Source of the DNA: Chlorocebus sabaeus
Taxonomy: Eukaryota > Chordata > Mammalia > Primates > Cercopithecidae
Assembly (NCBI RefSeq): GCF_047675955.1
Contig: NW_027328125.1
Location: 558,001 to 622,000, forward strand
Direction of reading: 5' to 3'
DNA length: 64,000 bases
The notes under the pieces are model-generated. The model saw only the letters and a program-made list of their open reading frames with translations. It had not been told where the DNA came from and did not search any database. A program made the translations under genes and the position numbers. This document shows, in pieces, positions 48,455-60,458 of the stretch (the stretch's first letter is position 1; every line of letters starts with the position of its first letter).

Positions 48455-50855
48455 TTTCTCAGAAAGCTTCTTTACAGTTTTTAACGGTAGATATTTCCTT
48501 TTTCACCTTAACCCTCTAAGGGCTTCCAAATATCACTTTGCAAATTGCATAAGAACAGTGTTAGCGAAAGGCTTTTTGAGGAGAAAGCAGTAACTGTGAG
48601 TTGAATTAACCGAACACAAAGCAGTTTCTCAGGAAGCTTCTTTCCAGTTTTTAAGGGAAGATTTTCCTTTTTCACCATAACCCTCTATGGGCTTCCAAAT
48701 ATCACTTTTCAAATTCCACAAGAACAGTCTTAGCGAAAGGCTTCTTGAGGGGAATGCAGTAACTCTGTGAGATGAATTAACAGAACACAAAGCAATTTCT
48801 CAGAAAGATTCTTCCCAGTTTTTATCTTAGGATATTTCCTTTTTCACCATAGCCCTCTATGGGCTTCCAAATATCACTTTGCAAATTCCCCAAGAACAGT
48901 CTTAGCGAAAGACTGCTTGAGGGGAAAGCTGTAACTCTTGAGATGAATTAGCAGAACACAAAGCAGTTTCTCAGAAAGCTTCTTTCCTGTTTTTTAACGG
49001 AAGTTATTTCCTTTTTCACCGTAGCCCTCTATGGGCTTCCAAATATCACTTTCCAAATTCCAGAAGCACAGTCTTAGCGAAAACTTCTTGAGGAGAAAGC
49101 TGTATCTCTGTGAGATGAATTAACAGAACACAAAGCAGTTTCTCAGAAAGCTTCTTTCCAGTTTTTAACAGAAGATATTTCCTTTTTCATCATATCCTTC
49201 TATGGCTTTACAAATATCACTTTGAAATTCCACAAGAACAGTCTTAGCGAAAGGCTTCTTGTGGAGAAAGCTGTAACCCTGTGAGATGAATTAACAGAAC
49301 ACAAGGCAGTTTCTCAGAAAGCTTCTTTTCAGTTTTTATCTTAGGATATTTCCTTTTTCACCATAGCCCACTATGGGCTTCCAAATGTCACTTTGCAAAT
49401 TCCACAAGAACAGTCTTAGCGAAAGGCTTCTAGAGGGGCAAGCTGTAACTCTGTGAGATGAACTAAGAGAACACAAAGCAGTTTCTCAGAATGCTTCTTT
49501 CCAGTTTTTAACGGAAGATATTTCCTTTTTCACCATAACCCTATATGGGCTTCCAAATATCACTTTGCAAATTCCACAAGAACAGTCTTAGCGAAAGGCT
49601 TCTTGAGAGGAACGCAGTAACTCTGTGAGATGAATTAAAAGAACACAAAGCAATTTCTCAGAAAGGTTCTTTCCAGTTTTTAACGGAAGATCTTTCCTTT
49701 TTCACCATAGCCCTCTATGGGATTCCAAATATCACTTTCAAAATTCCAGAAGAACAGTCTTAGCGAAAGGCTTCTTGAGGGGAAAGCTGTAACTCTGTGA
49801 GATGAATTAACAGAACACAAAGTAGTTTCTCAGAAAGATTCTTTCCAGTTTTTAACGGAAGATATTCCCTTTTTCACCATAGCCCTCTATGGGCTTCCAA
49901 TATCACTTTGAAAAATCCACAAGAAGAATCTTAGAGAATGGCTTCTTTCTGGGAAAGCAGTAACTCTGTGAGATGAATTAATAGAACACAGAGCAGTTTC
50001 TCAGAAAGCCTCTTTCAGTTTTTAACAAAAGATATTTCCTTTTTCACCATAGCCCTCTATGGGCTTCCAAATATCACTTTGCAAATTCCACAAGAAGTGT
50101 CTTCGCGAAAGGCTTCTTGAGGGCAAAGCTGTAACACTGTGAGGTGAATTAACAGAACACAAAGTAGTTTCTCAGAATGCTTCTTTTCAGTTTTTATCTT
50201 AGGATATTTCCTTTTTCACCTTAGCCCTCTATGGGCTTGAAAATATCACTATGAAATTTCCACATGAAGAGTCTCAGCGAAAGGATTCTTGAGGTGAAAG
50301 CAGTGACTCTGTGAGATGAATTAACAGAACACAAAGCAGTTTCTCAGAAAGCTTCTTTCCAGTTTTTAAAGGAAGATATTTCCTTTTTCACCGTAGACCT
50401 CTACGGGCTTCCAAATAACACTTTGCCAATTCCACAAGAAGAGTCTTAGCGAAAGGCATCTTGAAGGGAAGGCTGTAACTCTGTGAGATGAATTAACAGG
50501 ACACAAAGCAGTTTCTCATAAAGCTTCCTTCCAGTTTTTATCGGAAGATATTTCCTTTTACACCGTAGCCCTGTATGGACTTCCAGATATCAATGTGCAA
50601 ATTTCACAAGAACAGTCTTAGCGAAAGGCTTCTTGAGGGGAAAGCTGTAACTCTGTGAGATGAATTAACAGAACACAGAGCAGTTTCTCAGAAAGCTTCT
50701 TTCCAGTTTTTAACGGAAGATATTTCCTTTTTCACCATAGCACTCTATGGGCTTCCAGATATCACCTTGAATATTCCACAAGAACAGACTTAGCGAAAGG
50801 CTTCCTGAAGGGAATGCTGTAACACTGTGAGATGAATTAACAGAACACAGAGCAG
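48455..50855 (-). repeat. HOR unit 19, 14-mer, 2401 bp
   Basis: Order m1, m2, h, m6-m16. Private base g50144 (gaggtgaatt) in the m12 tail. It lacks the actctctgag change of units 17 and 18. Confidence 0.95.
48796..48966 (-). repeat. Novel monomer h in unit 19
   Basis: Standard h, 2401 bp from the copy in unit 18. Confidence 0.9.
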
Positions 50856-53256
50856 TTTCTCAGAAAGCTTCTTTACAGTTTTTAACGGTAGATATTTCCT
50901 TTTTCACCTTAACCCTCTAAGGGCTTCCAAATATCACTTTGCAAATTGCATAAGAACAGTGTTAGCGAAAGGCTTTTTGAGGAGAAAGCAGTAACTGTGA
51001 GTTGAATTAACCGAACACAAAGCAGTTTCTCAGGAAGCTTCTTTCCAGTTTTTAAGGGAAGATTTTCCTTTTTCACCATAACCCTCTATGGGCTTCCAAA
51101 TATCACTTTTCAAATTCCACAAGAACAGTCTTAGCGAAAGGCTTCTTGAGGGGAATGCAGTAACTCTGTGAGATGAATTAACAGAACACAAAGCAATTTC
51201 TCAGAAAGATTCTTCCCAGTTTTTATCTTAGGATATTTCCTTTTTCACCATAGCCCTCTATGGGCTTCCAAATATCACTTTGCAAATTCCCCAAGAACAG
51301 TCTTAGCGAAAGACTGCTTGAGGGGAAAGCTGTAACTCTTGAGATGAATTAGCAGAACACAAAGCAGTTTCTCAGAAAGCTTCTTTCCTGTTTTTTAACG
51401 GAAGTTATTTCCTTTTTCACCGTAGCCCTCTATGGGCTTCCAAATATCACTTTCCAAATTCCAGAAGCACAGTCTTAGCGAAAACTTCTTGAGGAGAAAG
51501 CTGTATCTCTGTGAGATGAATTAACAGAACACAAAGCAGTTTCTCAGAAAGCTTCTTTCCAGTTTTTAACAGAAGATATTTCCTTTTTCATCATATCCTT
51601 CTATGGCTTTACAAATATCACTTTGAAATTCCACAAGAACAGTCTTAGCGAAAGGCTTCTTGTGGAGAAAGCTGTAACCCTGTGAGATGAATTAACAGAA
51701 CACAAGGCAGTTTCTCAGAAAGCTTCTTTTCAGTTTTTATCTTAGGATATTTCCTTTTTCACCATAGCCCACTATGGGCTTCCAAATGTCACTTTGCAAA
51801 TTCCACAAGAACAGTCTTAGCGAAAGGCTTCTAGAGGGGCAAGCTGTAACTCTGTGAGATGAACTAAGAGAACACAAAGCAGTTTCTCAGAATGCTTCTT
51901 TCCAGTTTTTAACGGAAGATATTTCCTTTTTCACCATAACCCTATATGGGCTTCCAAATATCACTTTGCAAATTCCACAAGAACAGTCTTAGCGAAAGGC
52001 TTCTTGAGAGGAACGCAGTAACTCTGTGAGATGAATTAAAAGAACACAAAGCAATTTCTCAGAAAGGTTCTTTCCAGTTTTTAACGGAAGATCTTTCCTT
52101 TTTCACCATAGCCCTCTATGGGATTCCAAATATCACTTTCAAAATTCCAGAAGAACAGTCTTAGCGAAAGGCTTCTTGAGGGGAAAGCTGTAACTCTGTG
52201 AGATGAATTAACAGAACACAAAGTAGTTTCTCAGAAAGATTCTTTCCAGTTTTTAACGGAAGATATTCCCTTTTTCACCATAGCCCTCTATGGGCTTCCA
52301 ATATCACTTTGAAAAATCCACAAGAAGAATCTTAGAGAATGGCTTCTTTCTGGGAAAGCAGTAACTCTGTGAGATGAATTAATAGAACACAGAGCAGTTT
52401 CTCAGAAAGCCTCTTTCAGTTTTTAACAAAAGATATTTCCTTTTTCACCATAGCCCTCTATGGGCTTCCAAATATCACTTTGCAAATTCCACAAGAAGTG
52501 TCTTCGCGAAAGGCTTCTTGAGGGCAAAGCTGTAACACTGTGAGATGAATTAACAGAACACAAAGTAGTTTCTCAGAATGCTTCTTTTCAGTTTTTATCT
52601 TAGGATATTTCCTTTTTCACCTTAGCCCTCTATGGGCTTGAAAATATCACTATGAAATTTCCACATGAAGAGTCTCAGCGAAAGGATTCTTGAGGTGAAA
52701 GCAGTGACTCTGTGAGATGAATTAACAGAACACAAAGCAGTTTCTCAGAAAGCTTCTTTCCAGTTTTTAAAGGAAGATATTTCCTTTTTCACCGTAGACC
52801 TCTACGGGCTTCCAAATAACACTTTGCCAATTCCACAAGAAGAGTCTTAGCGAAAGGCATCTTGAAGGGAAGGCTGTAACTCTGTGAGATGAATTAACAG
52901 GACACAAAGCAGTTTCTCATAAAGCTTCCTTCCAGTTTTTATCGGAAGATATTTCCTTTTACACCGTAGCCCTGTATGGACTTCCAGATATCAATGTGCA
53001 AATTTCACAAGAACAGTCTTAGCGAAAGTCTTCTTGAGGGGAAAGCTGTAACTCTGTGAGATGAATTAACAGAACACAGAGCAGTTTCTCAGAAAGCTTC
53101 TTTCCAGTTTTTAACGGAAGATATTTCCTTTTTCACCATAGCACTCTATGGGCTTCCAGATATCACCTTGAATATTCCACAAGAACAGACTTAGCGAAAG
53201 GCTTCCTGAAGGGAATGCTGTAACACTGTGAGATGAATTAACAGAACACAGAGCAG
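50856..53256 (-). repeat. HOR unit 20, 14-mer, 2401 bp
   Basis: Order m1, m2, h, m6-m16. Its m15 tail is the minority aaagtcttc form, and the following m1 switches from gatatttcc to gatatgtcc. The change of unit family therefore lies at about m15-m1. Confidence 0.95.
51197..51367 (-). repeat. Novel monomer h in unit 20
   Basis: Standard h, 2401 bp from the copy in unit 19. Confidence 0.9.
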
Positions 53257-53597
53257 TTTCTCAGAAAGCTTCTTTACAGTTTTTAACGGTAGATATGTCC
53301 TTTTTCACCTTAACCCTCTAAGGGCTTCCAAATATCACTTTGCAAATTGCATAAGAACAGTGTTAGCGAAAGGCTTTTTGAGGAGAAAGCAGTAACTGTG
53401 AGTTGAATTAACCGAACACAAAGCAGTTTCTCAGGAAGCTTCTTTCCAGTTTTTAAGGGAAGATTTTCCTTTTTCACCATAACCCTCTATGGGCTTCCAA
53501 ATATCACTTTTCAAATTCCACAAGAACAGTCTTAGCGAAAGGCTTCTTGAGGGGAATGCAGTAACTCTGTGAGATGAATTAACAGAACACAAAGCAA

Positions 53598-53768
53598 TTT
53601 CTCAGAAAGATTCTTCCCAGTTTTTATCTTAGGATATTTCCTTTTTCACCATAGCCCTCTATGGGCTTCCAAATATCACTTTGCAAATTCCCCAAGAACA
53701 GTCTTAGCGAAAGACTGCTTGAGGGGAAAGCTGTAACTCTTGAGATGAATTAGCAGAACACAAAGCAG
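53598..53768 (-). repeat. Novel monomer h in unit 21
   Basis: Standard h. Its presence shows the 13-mer arose from a 14-mer, not directly from a 16-mer. Confidence 0.9.
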
Positions 53769-54283
53769 TTTCTCAGAAAGCTTCTTTCCTGTTTTTTAAC
53801 GGAAGTTATTTCCTTTTTCACCGTAGCCCTCTATGGGCTTCCAAATATCACTTTCCAAATTCCAGAAGCACAGTCTTAGCGAAAACTTCTTGAGGAGAAA
53901 GCTGTATCTCTGTGAGATGAATTAACAGAACACAAAGCAGTTTCTCAGAAAGCTTCTTTCCAGTTTTTAACAGAAGATATTTCCTTTTTCATCATATCCT
54001 TCTATGGCTTTACAAATATCACTTTGAAATTCCACAAGAACAGTCTTAGCGAAAGGCTTCTTGTGGAGAAAGCTGTAACCCTGTGAGATGAATTAACAGA
54101 ACACAAGGCAGTTTCTCAGAAAGCTTCTTTTCAGTTTTTATCTTAGGATATTTCCTTTTTCACCATAGCCCACTATGGGCTTCCAAATGTCACTTTGCAA
54201 ATTCCACAAGAACAGTCTTAGCGAAAGGCTTCTAGAGGGGCAAGCTGTAACTCTGTGAGATGAACTATGAGAACACAAAGCAA

Positions 54284-54455
54284 TTTCTCAGAATGCTTCT
54301 TTCCAGTTTTTAACGGAAGATCTTTCCTTTTTCACCATAGCCCTCTATGGGCTTCCAAATATCACTTTGCAAATTCCACAAGAACAGTCTTAGCGAAAGG
54401 CTTCTTGAGAGGAACGCAGTAACTCTGTGAGATGAATTAAAAGAACACAAAGCAA
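54284..54455 (-). repeat. Mosaic m9/m10 monomer in unit 21
   Basis: Starts caatttctc (m10), keeps aatgcttctttcc (m9), then has gatctttcc and catagccctctatggg (m10), then cttccaaatatcac (m9). The order m8, this monomer, m10 is kept, so length is unchanged. This looks like patchy gene conversion of m9 by the adjacent m10. Confidence 0.88.
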
Positions 54456-55130
54456 TTTCTCAGAAAGGTTCTTTCCAGTTTTTAACGGAAGATCTTTCCT
54501 TTTTCACCATAGCCCTCTATGGGATTCCAAATATCACTTTCAAAATTCCAGAAGAACAGTCTTAGCGAAAGGCTTCTTGAGGGGAAAGCTGTAACTCTGT
54601 GAGATGAATTAACAGAACACGAAGTAGTTTCTCAGAAAGATTCTTTCCAGTTTTTAACGGAAGATATTCCCTTTTTCACCATAGCCCTCTATGGGCTTCC
54701 AATATCACTTTGAAAAATCCACAAGAAGAATCTTAGAGAATGGCTTCTTTCTGGGAAAGCAGTAACTCTGTGAGATGAATTAATAGAACACAGAGCAGTT
54801 TCTCAGAAAGCCTCTTTCAGTTTTTAACAAAAGATATTTCCTTTTTCACCATAGCCCTCTATGGGCTTCCAAATATCACTTTGCAAATTCCACAAGAAGT
54901 GTCTTCGCGAAAGGCTTCTTGAGGGCAAAGCTGTAACACTGTGAGATGAATTAACAGAACACAAAGTAGTTTCTCAGAATGCTTATTTTCAGTTTTTATC
55001 TTAGGATATTTCCTTTTTCACCTTAGCCCTCTATGGGCTTGAAAATATCACTATGAAATTTCCACATGAAGAGTCTCAGCGAAAGGATTCTTGAGGTGAA
55101 AGCAGTGACTCTGTGAGATGAATTAACAGA

Positions 55131-55149
55131 ACACAAAGCAGTTTCTCAT
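55131..55149. other. m13/m15 junction (m14 deletion) in unit 21
   Basis: The left side is the m13 tail (gcagtgactctg, aacagaacac); the right side is the m15 head (ctcataaagc). The join lies in acacaaagcagtttctca, common to the monomers involved. One monomer (172 bp) is lost. Confidence 0.9.
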
Positions 55150-55485
55150 AAAGCTTCCTTCCAGTTTTTATCGGAAGATATTTCCTTTTACACCGTAGCC
55201 CTGTATGGACTTCCAAATATCAATGTGCAAATTTCACAAGAACAGTCTTAGCGAAAGGCTTCTTGAGGGGAAAGCTGTAACTCTGTGAGATGAATTAACA
55301 GAACACAGAGCAGTTTCTCAGAAAGCTTCTTTCCGGTTTTTAACGGAAGATATTTCCTTTTTCACCATAGCACTCTATGGGCTTCCAGATATCACCTTGA
55401 ATATTCCACAAGAACAGACTTAGCGAAAGGCTTCCTGAAGGGAATGCTGTAACACTGTGAGATGAATTAACAGAACACAGAGCAG

Positions 55486-58229
55486 TTTCTCAGAAAGCTT
55501 CTTTACAGTTTTTAACGGTAGATATGTCCTTTTTCACCTTAACCCTCTAAGGGCTTCCAAATATCACTTTGCAAATTGCATAAGAACAGTGTTAGCGAAA
55601 GGCTTTTTGAGGAGAAAGCAGTAACTGTGAGTTGAATTAACCGAACACAAAGCAGTTTCTCAGGAAGCTTCTTTCCAGTTTTTAAGGGAAGATTTTCCTT
55701 TTTCACCATAACCCTCTATGGGCTTCCAAATATCACTTTTCAAATTCCACAAGAACAGTCTTAGCGAAAGGCTTCTTGAGGGGAACGCAGTAACTCTGTG
55801 AGATGAATTAAGAGAATACAGAGCAGTTTCTCAGAAAGTTTCTCTTCAGTTTTTATCTTAGGATATCTCCTTTTTCACCATAGCCCTCTGTGGGCTTCGA
55901 AATATCACTTTGCAAATTCCACAAGAAGAGTCTTAGGGAAAGGCTTCATGAGGGGAAAGATGTAAGTCTCTGAGATGAATTAACAGAACACAAAGTAGTT
56001 TCTCAGAAATCTTCTTCCAGATTTTAACGGAAGATACTTCCTTTTTCACCATAGCCCCCTATGGGCTTCCAAATATCACTTTCCAAATTCCACAAGATCA
56101 GCCTTAGCTAAAGGTTACTTGAGGAGAGATTTGTAACACTGTGAGATGAATTAACAGAACACAAAGCAGATTCTCAGAAAGCTTCTTTCCACTTTTTAAC
56201 GGAAGATACTTCTTTTTTCACCATAGCCCTCTATGGGCTTCCAAATATCACTTTGCAAATTCCCCAAGAACAGTCTTAGCGAAAGACTGCTTGAGGGGAA
56301 AGCTGTAACTCTTGAGATGAATTAGCAGAACACAAAGCAGTTTCTCAGAAAGCTTCTTTCCTGTTTTTTAACGGAAGTTATTTCCTTTTTCACCATAGCC
56401 CTCTATGGGCTTCCAAATATCACTTTCCAAATTCCAGAAGCACAGTCTTAGCGAAAACTTCTTGAGGAGAAAGCTGTATCTCTGTGAGATGAATTAACAG
56501 AACACAAAGCAGTTTCTCAGAAAGCTTCTTTCCAGTTTTTAACAGAAGATATTTCCTTTTTCATCATATCCTTCTATGGCTTTACAAATATCACTTTGAA
56601 ATTCCACAAGAACAGTCTTAGCGAAAGGCTTCTTGTGGAGAAAGCTGTAACCCTGTGAGATGAATTAACAGAACACAAGGCAGTTTCTCAGAAAGCTTCT
56701 TTTCAGTTTTTATCTTAGGATATTTCCTTTTTCACCATAGCCCACTATGGGCTTCCAAATGTCACTTTGCAAATTCCACAAGAACAGTCTTAGCGAAAGG
56801 CTTCTAGAGGGGCAAGCTGTAACTCTGTGAGATGAACTAAGAGAACACAAAGCAGTTTCTCAGAATGCTTCTTTCCAGTTTTTAACGGAAGATATTTCCT
56901 TTTTCACCATAACCCTATATGGGCTTCCAAATATCACTTTGCAAATTCCACAAGAACAGTCTTAGCGAAAGGCTTCTTGAGAGGAACGCAGTAACTCTGT
57001 GAGATGAATTAAAAGAACACAAAGCAATTTCTCAGAAAGGTTCTTTCCAGTTTTTAACGGAAGATCTTTCCTTTTTCACCATAGCCCTCTATGGGATTCC
57101 AAATATCACTTTCAAAATTCCAGAAGAACAGTCTTAGCGAAAGGCTTCTTGAGGGGAAAGCTGTAACTCTGTGAGATGAATTAACAGAACACAAAGTAGT
57201 TTCTCAGAAAGATTCTTTCCAGTTTTTAACGGAAGATATTCCCTTTTTCACCATAGCCCTCTATGGGCTTCCAATATCACTTTGAAAAATCCACAAGAAG
57301 AATCTTAGAGAATGGCTTCTTTCTGGGAAAGCAGTAACTCTGTGAGATGAATTAATAGAACACAGAGCAGTTTCTCAGAAAGCCTCTTTCAGTTTTTAAC
57401 AAAAGATATTTCCTTTTTCACCATAGCCCTCTATGGGCTTCCAAATATCACTTTGCAAATTCCACAAGAAGTGTCTTCGCGAAAGGCTTCTTGAGGGCAA
57501 AGCTGTAACACTGTGAGATGAATTAACAGAACACAAAGTAGTTTCTCAGAATGCTTCTTTTCAGTTTTTATCTTAGGATATTTCCTTTTTCACCTTAGCC
57601 CTCTATGGGCTTGAAAATATCACTATGAAATTTCCACATGAAGAGTCTCAGCGAAAGGATTCTTGAGGTGAAAGCAGTGACTCTGTGAGATGAATTAACA
57701 GAACACAAAGCAGTTTCTCAGAAAGCTTCTTTCCAGTTTTTAAAGGAAGATATTTCCTTTTTCACCGTAGACCTCTACGGGCTTCCAAATAACACTTTGC
57801 CAATTCCACAAGAAGAGTCTTAGCGAAAGGCATCTTGAAGGGAAGGCTGTAACTCTGTGAGATGAATTAACAGGACACAAAGCAGTTTCTCATAAAGCTT
57901 CCTTCCAGTTTTTATCGGAAGATATTTCCTTTTACACCGTAGCCCTGTATGGACTTCCAGATATCAATGTGCAAATTTCACAAGAACAGTCTTAGCGAAA
58001 GTCTTCTTGAGGGGAAAGCTGTAACTCTGTGAGATGAATTAACAGAACACAGAGCAGTTTCTCAGAAAGCTTCTTTCCAGTTTTTAACGGAAGATATTTC
58101 CTTTTTCACCATAGCACTCTATGGGCTTCCAGATATCACCTTGAATATTCCACAAGAACAGACTTAGCGAAAGGCTTCCTGAAGGGAATGCTGTAACACT
58201 GTGAGATGAATTAACAGAACACAGAGCAG
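55486..58229 (-). repeat. HOR unit 22, 16-mer, 2744 bp
   Basis: Full order with m3-m5 and m14 intact. The base a56395 (ccatagccc in m6) differs from the usual g and from its copy in unit 24. The m15 tail is the aaagtcttc form. Confidence 0.95.
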
Positions 58230-58570
58230 TTTCTCAGAAAGCTTCTTTACAGTTTTTAACGGTAGATATGTCCTTTTTCACCTTAACCCTCTAAGGGCTT
58301 CCAAATATCACTTTGCAAATTGCATAAGAACAGTGTTAGCGAAAGGCTTTTTGAGGAGAAAGCAGTAACTGTGAGTTGAATTAACCGAACACAAAGCAGT
58401 TTCTCAGGAAGCTTCTTTCCAGTTTTTAAGGGAAGATTTTCCTTTTTCACCATAACCCTCTATGGGCTTCCAAATATCACTTTTCAAATTCCACAAGAAC
58501 AGTCTTAGCGAAAGGCTTCTTGAGGGGAATGCAGTAACTCTGTGAGATGAATTAACAGAACACAAAGCAA

Positions 58571-58741
58571 TTTCTCAGAAAGATTCTTCCCAGTTTTTAT
58601 CTTAGGATATTTCCTTTTTCACCATAGCCCTCTATGGGCTTCCAAATATCACTTTGCAAATTCCCCAAGAACAGTCTTAGCGAAAGACTGCTTGAGGGGA
58701 AAGCTGTAACTCTTGAGATGAATTAGCAGAACACAAAGCAG
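58571..58741 (-). repeat. Novel monomer h in unit 23
   Basis: Standard h, 4973 bp from the copy in unit 21. Confidence 0.9.
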
Positions 58742-59256
58742 TTTCTCAGAAAGCTTCTTTCCTGTTTTTTAACGGAAGTTATTTCCTTTTTCACCGTAGC
58801 CCTCTATGGGCTTCCAAATATCACTTTCCAAATTCCAGAAGCACAGTCTTAGCGAAAACTTCTTGAGGAGAAAGCTGTATCTCTGTGAGATGAATTAACA
58901 GAACACAAAGCAGTTTCTCAGAAAGCTTCTTTCCAGTTTTTAACAGAAGATATTTCCTTTTTCATCATATCCTTCTATGGCTTTACAAATATCACTTTGA
59001 AATTCCACAAGAACAGTCTTAGCGAAAGGCTTCTTGTGGAGAAAGCTGTAACCCTGTGAGATGAATTAACAGAACACAAGGCAGTTTCTCAGAAAGCTTC
59101 TTTTCAGTTTTTATCTTAGGATATTTCCTTTTTCACCATAGCCCACTATGGGCTTCCAAATGTCACTTTGCAAATTCCACAAGAACAGTCTTAGCGAAAG
59201 GCTTCTAGAGGGGCAAGCTGTAACTCTGTGAGATGAACTATGAGAACACAAAGCAA

Positions 59257-59428
59257 TTTCTCAGAATGCTTCTTTCCAGTTTTTAACGGAAGATCTTTCC
59301 TTTTTCACCATAGCCCTCTATGGGCTTCCAAATATCACTTTGCAAATTCCACAAGAACAGTCTTAGCGAAAGGCTTCTTGAGAGGAACGCAGTAACTCTG
59401 TGAGATGAATTAAAAGAACACAAAGCAA
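59257..59428 (-). repeat. Mosaic m9/m10 monomer in unit 23
   Basis: Same mosaic as at 54284-54455, copied with the super-HOR. Confidence 0.88.
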
Positions 59429-60103
59429 TTTCTCAGAAAGGTTCTTTCCAGTTTTTAACGGAAGATCTTTCCTTTTTCACCATAGCCCTCTATGGGATTC
59501 CAAATATCACTTTCAAAATTCCAGAAGAACAGTCTTAGCGAAAGGCTTCTTGAGGGGAAAGCTGTAACTCTGTGAGATGAATTAACAGAACACGAAGTAG
59601 TTTCTCAGAAAGATTCTTTCCAGTTTTTAACGGAAGATATTCCCTTTTTCACCATAGCCCTCTATGGGCTTCCAATATCACTTTGAAAAATCCACAAGAA
59701 GAATCTTAGAGAATGGCTTCTTTCTGGGAAAGCAGTAACTCTGTGAGATGAATTAATAGAACACAGAGCAGTTTCTCAGAAAGCCTCTTTCAGTTTTTAA
59801 CAAAAGATATTTCCTTTTTCACCATAGCCCTCTATGGGCTTCCAAATATCACTTTGCAAATTCCACAAGAAGTGTCTTCGCGAAAGGCTTCTTGAGGGCA
59901 AAGCTGTAACACTGTGAGATGAATTAACAGAACACAAAGTAGTTTCTCAGAATGCTTATTTTCAGTTTTTATCTTAGGATATTTCCTTTTTCACCTTAGC
60001 CCTCTATGGGCTTGAAAATATCACTATGAAATTTCCACATGAAGAGTCTCAGCGAAAGGATTCTTGAGGTGAAAGCAGTGACTCTGTGAGATGAATTAAC
60101 AGA

Positions 60104-60122
60104 ACACAAAGCAGTTTCTCAT
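60104..60122. other. m13/m15 junction (m14 deletion) in unit 23
   Basis: Same join as at 55131-55149, exactly 4973 bp on. Confidence 0.9.
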
Positions 60123-60458
60123 AAAGCTTCCTTCCAGTTTTTATCGGAAGATATTTCCTTTTACACCGTAGCCCTGTATGGACTTCCAAATATCAATGTG
60201 CAAATTTCACAAGAACAGTCTTAGCGAAAGGCTTCTTGAGGGGAAAGCTGTAACTCTGTGAGATGAATTAACAGAACACAGAGCAGTTTCTCAGAAAGCT
60301 TCTTTCCGGTTTTTAACGGAAGATATTTCCTTTTTCACCATAGCACTCTATGGGCTTCCAGATATCACCTTGAATATTCCACAAGAACAGACTTAGCGAA
60401 AGGCTTCCTGAAGGGAATGCTGTAACACTGTGAGATGAATTAACAGAACACAGAGCAG

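Larger units (their letters stand above)
53257..55485 (-). repeat. HOR unit 21, 13-mer, 2229 bp
   Basis: Order m1, m2, h, m6-m13, m15, m16. It combines the h replacement with loss of m14 (172 bp), so it derives from a 14-mer. It also carries an m9/m10 mosaic monomer. Confidence 0.94.
53257..58229 (-). repeat. Super-HOR copy A, 4973 bp (13-mer + 16-mer)
   Basis: Unit 21 plus unit 22. Six bases not seen elsewhere in the array (t54268, a54283, g54621, a54985, a55216, g55335) recur in copy B at exactly +4973. The two-unit block, not the single HOR, is the last thing duplicated here. Confidence 0.9.
58230..60458 (-). repeat. HOR unit 23, 13-mer, 2229 bp
   Basis: Order m1, m2, h, m6-m13, m15, m16. 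It carries all the special bases of unit 21 at +4973 (59241, 59256, 59594, 59958, 60189, 60308). Confidence 0.94.
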
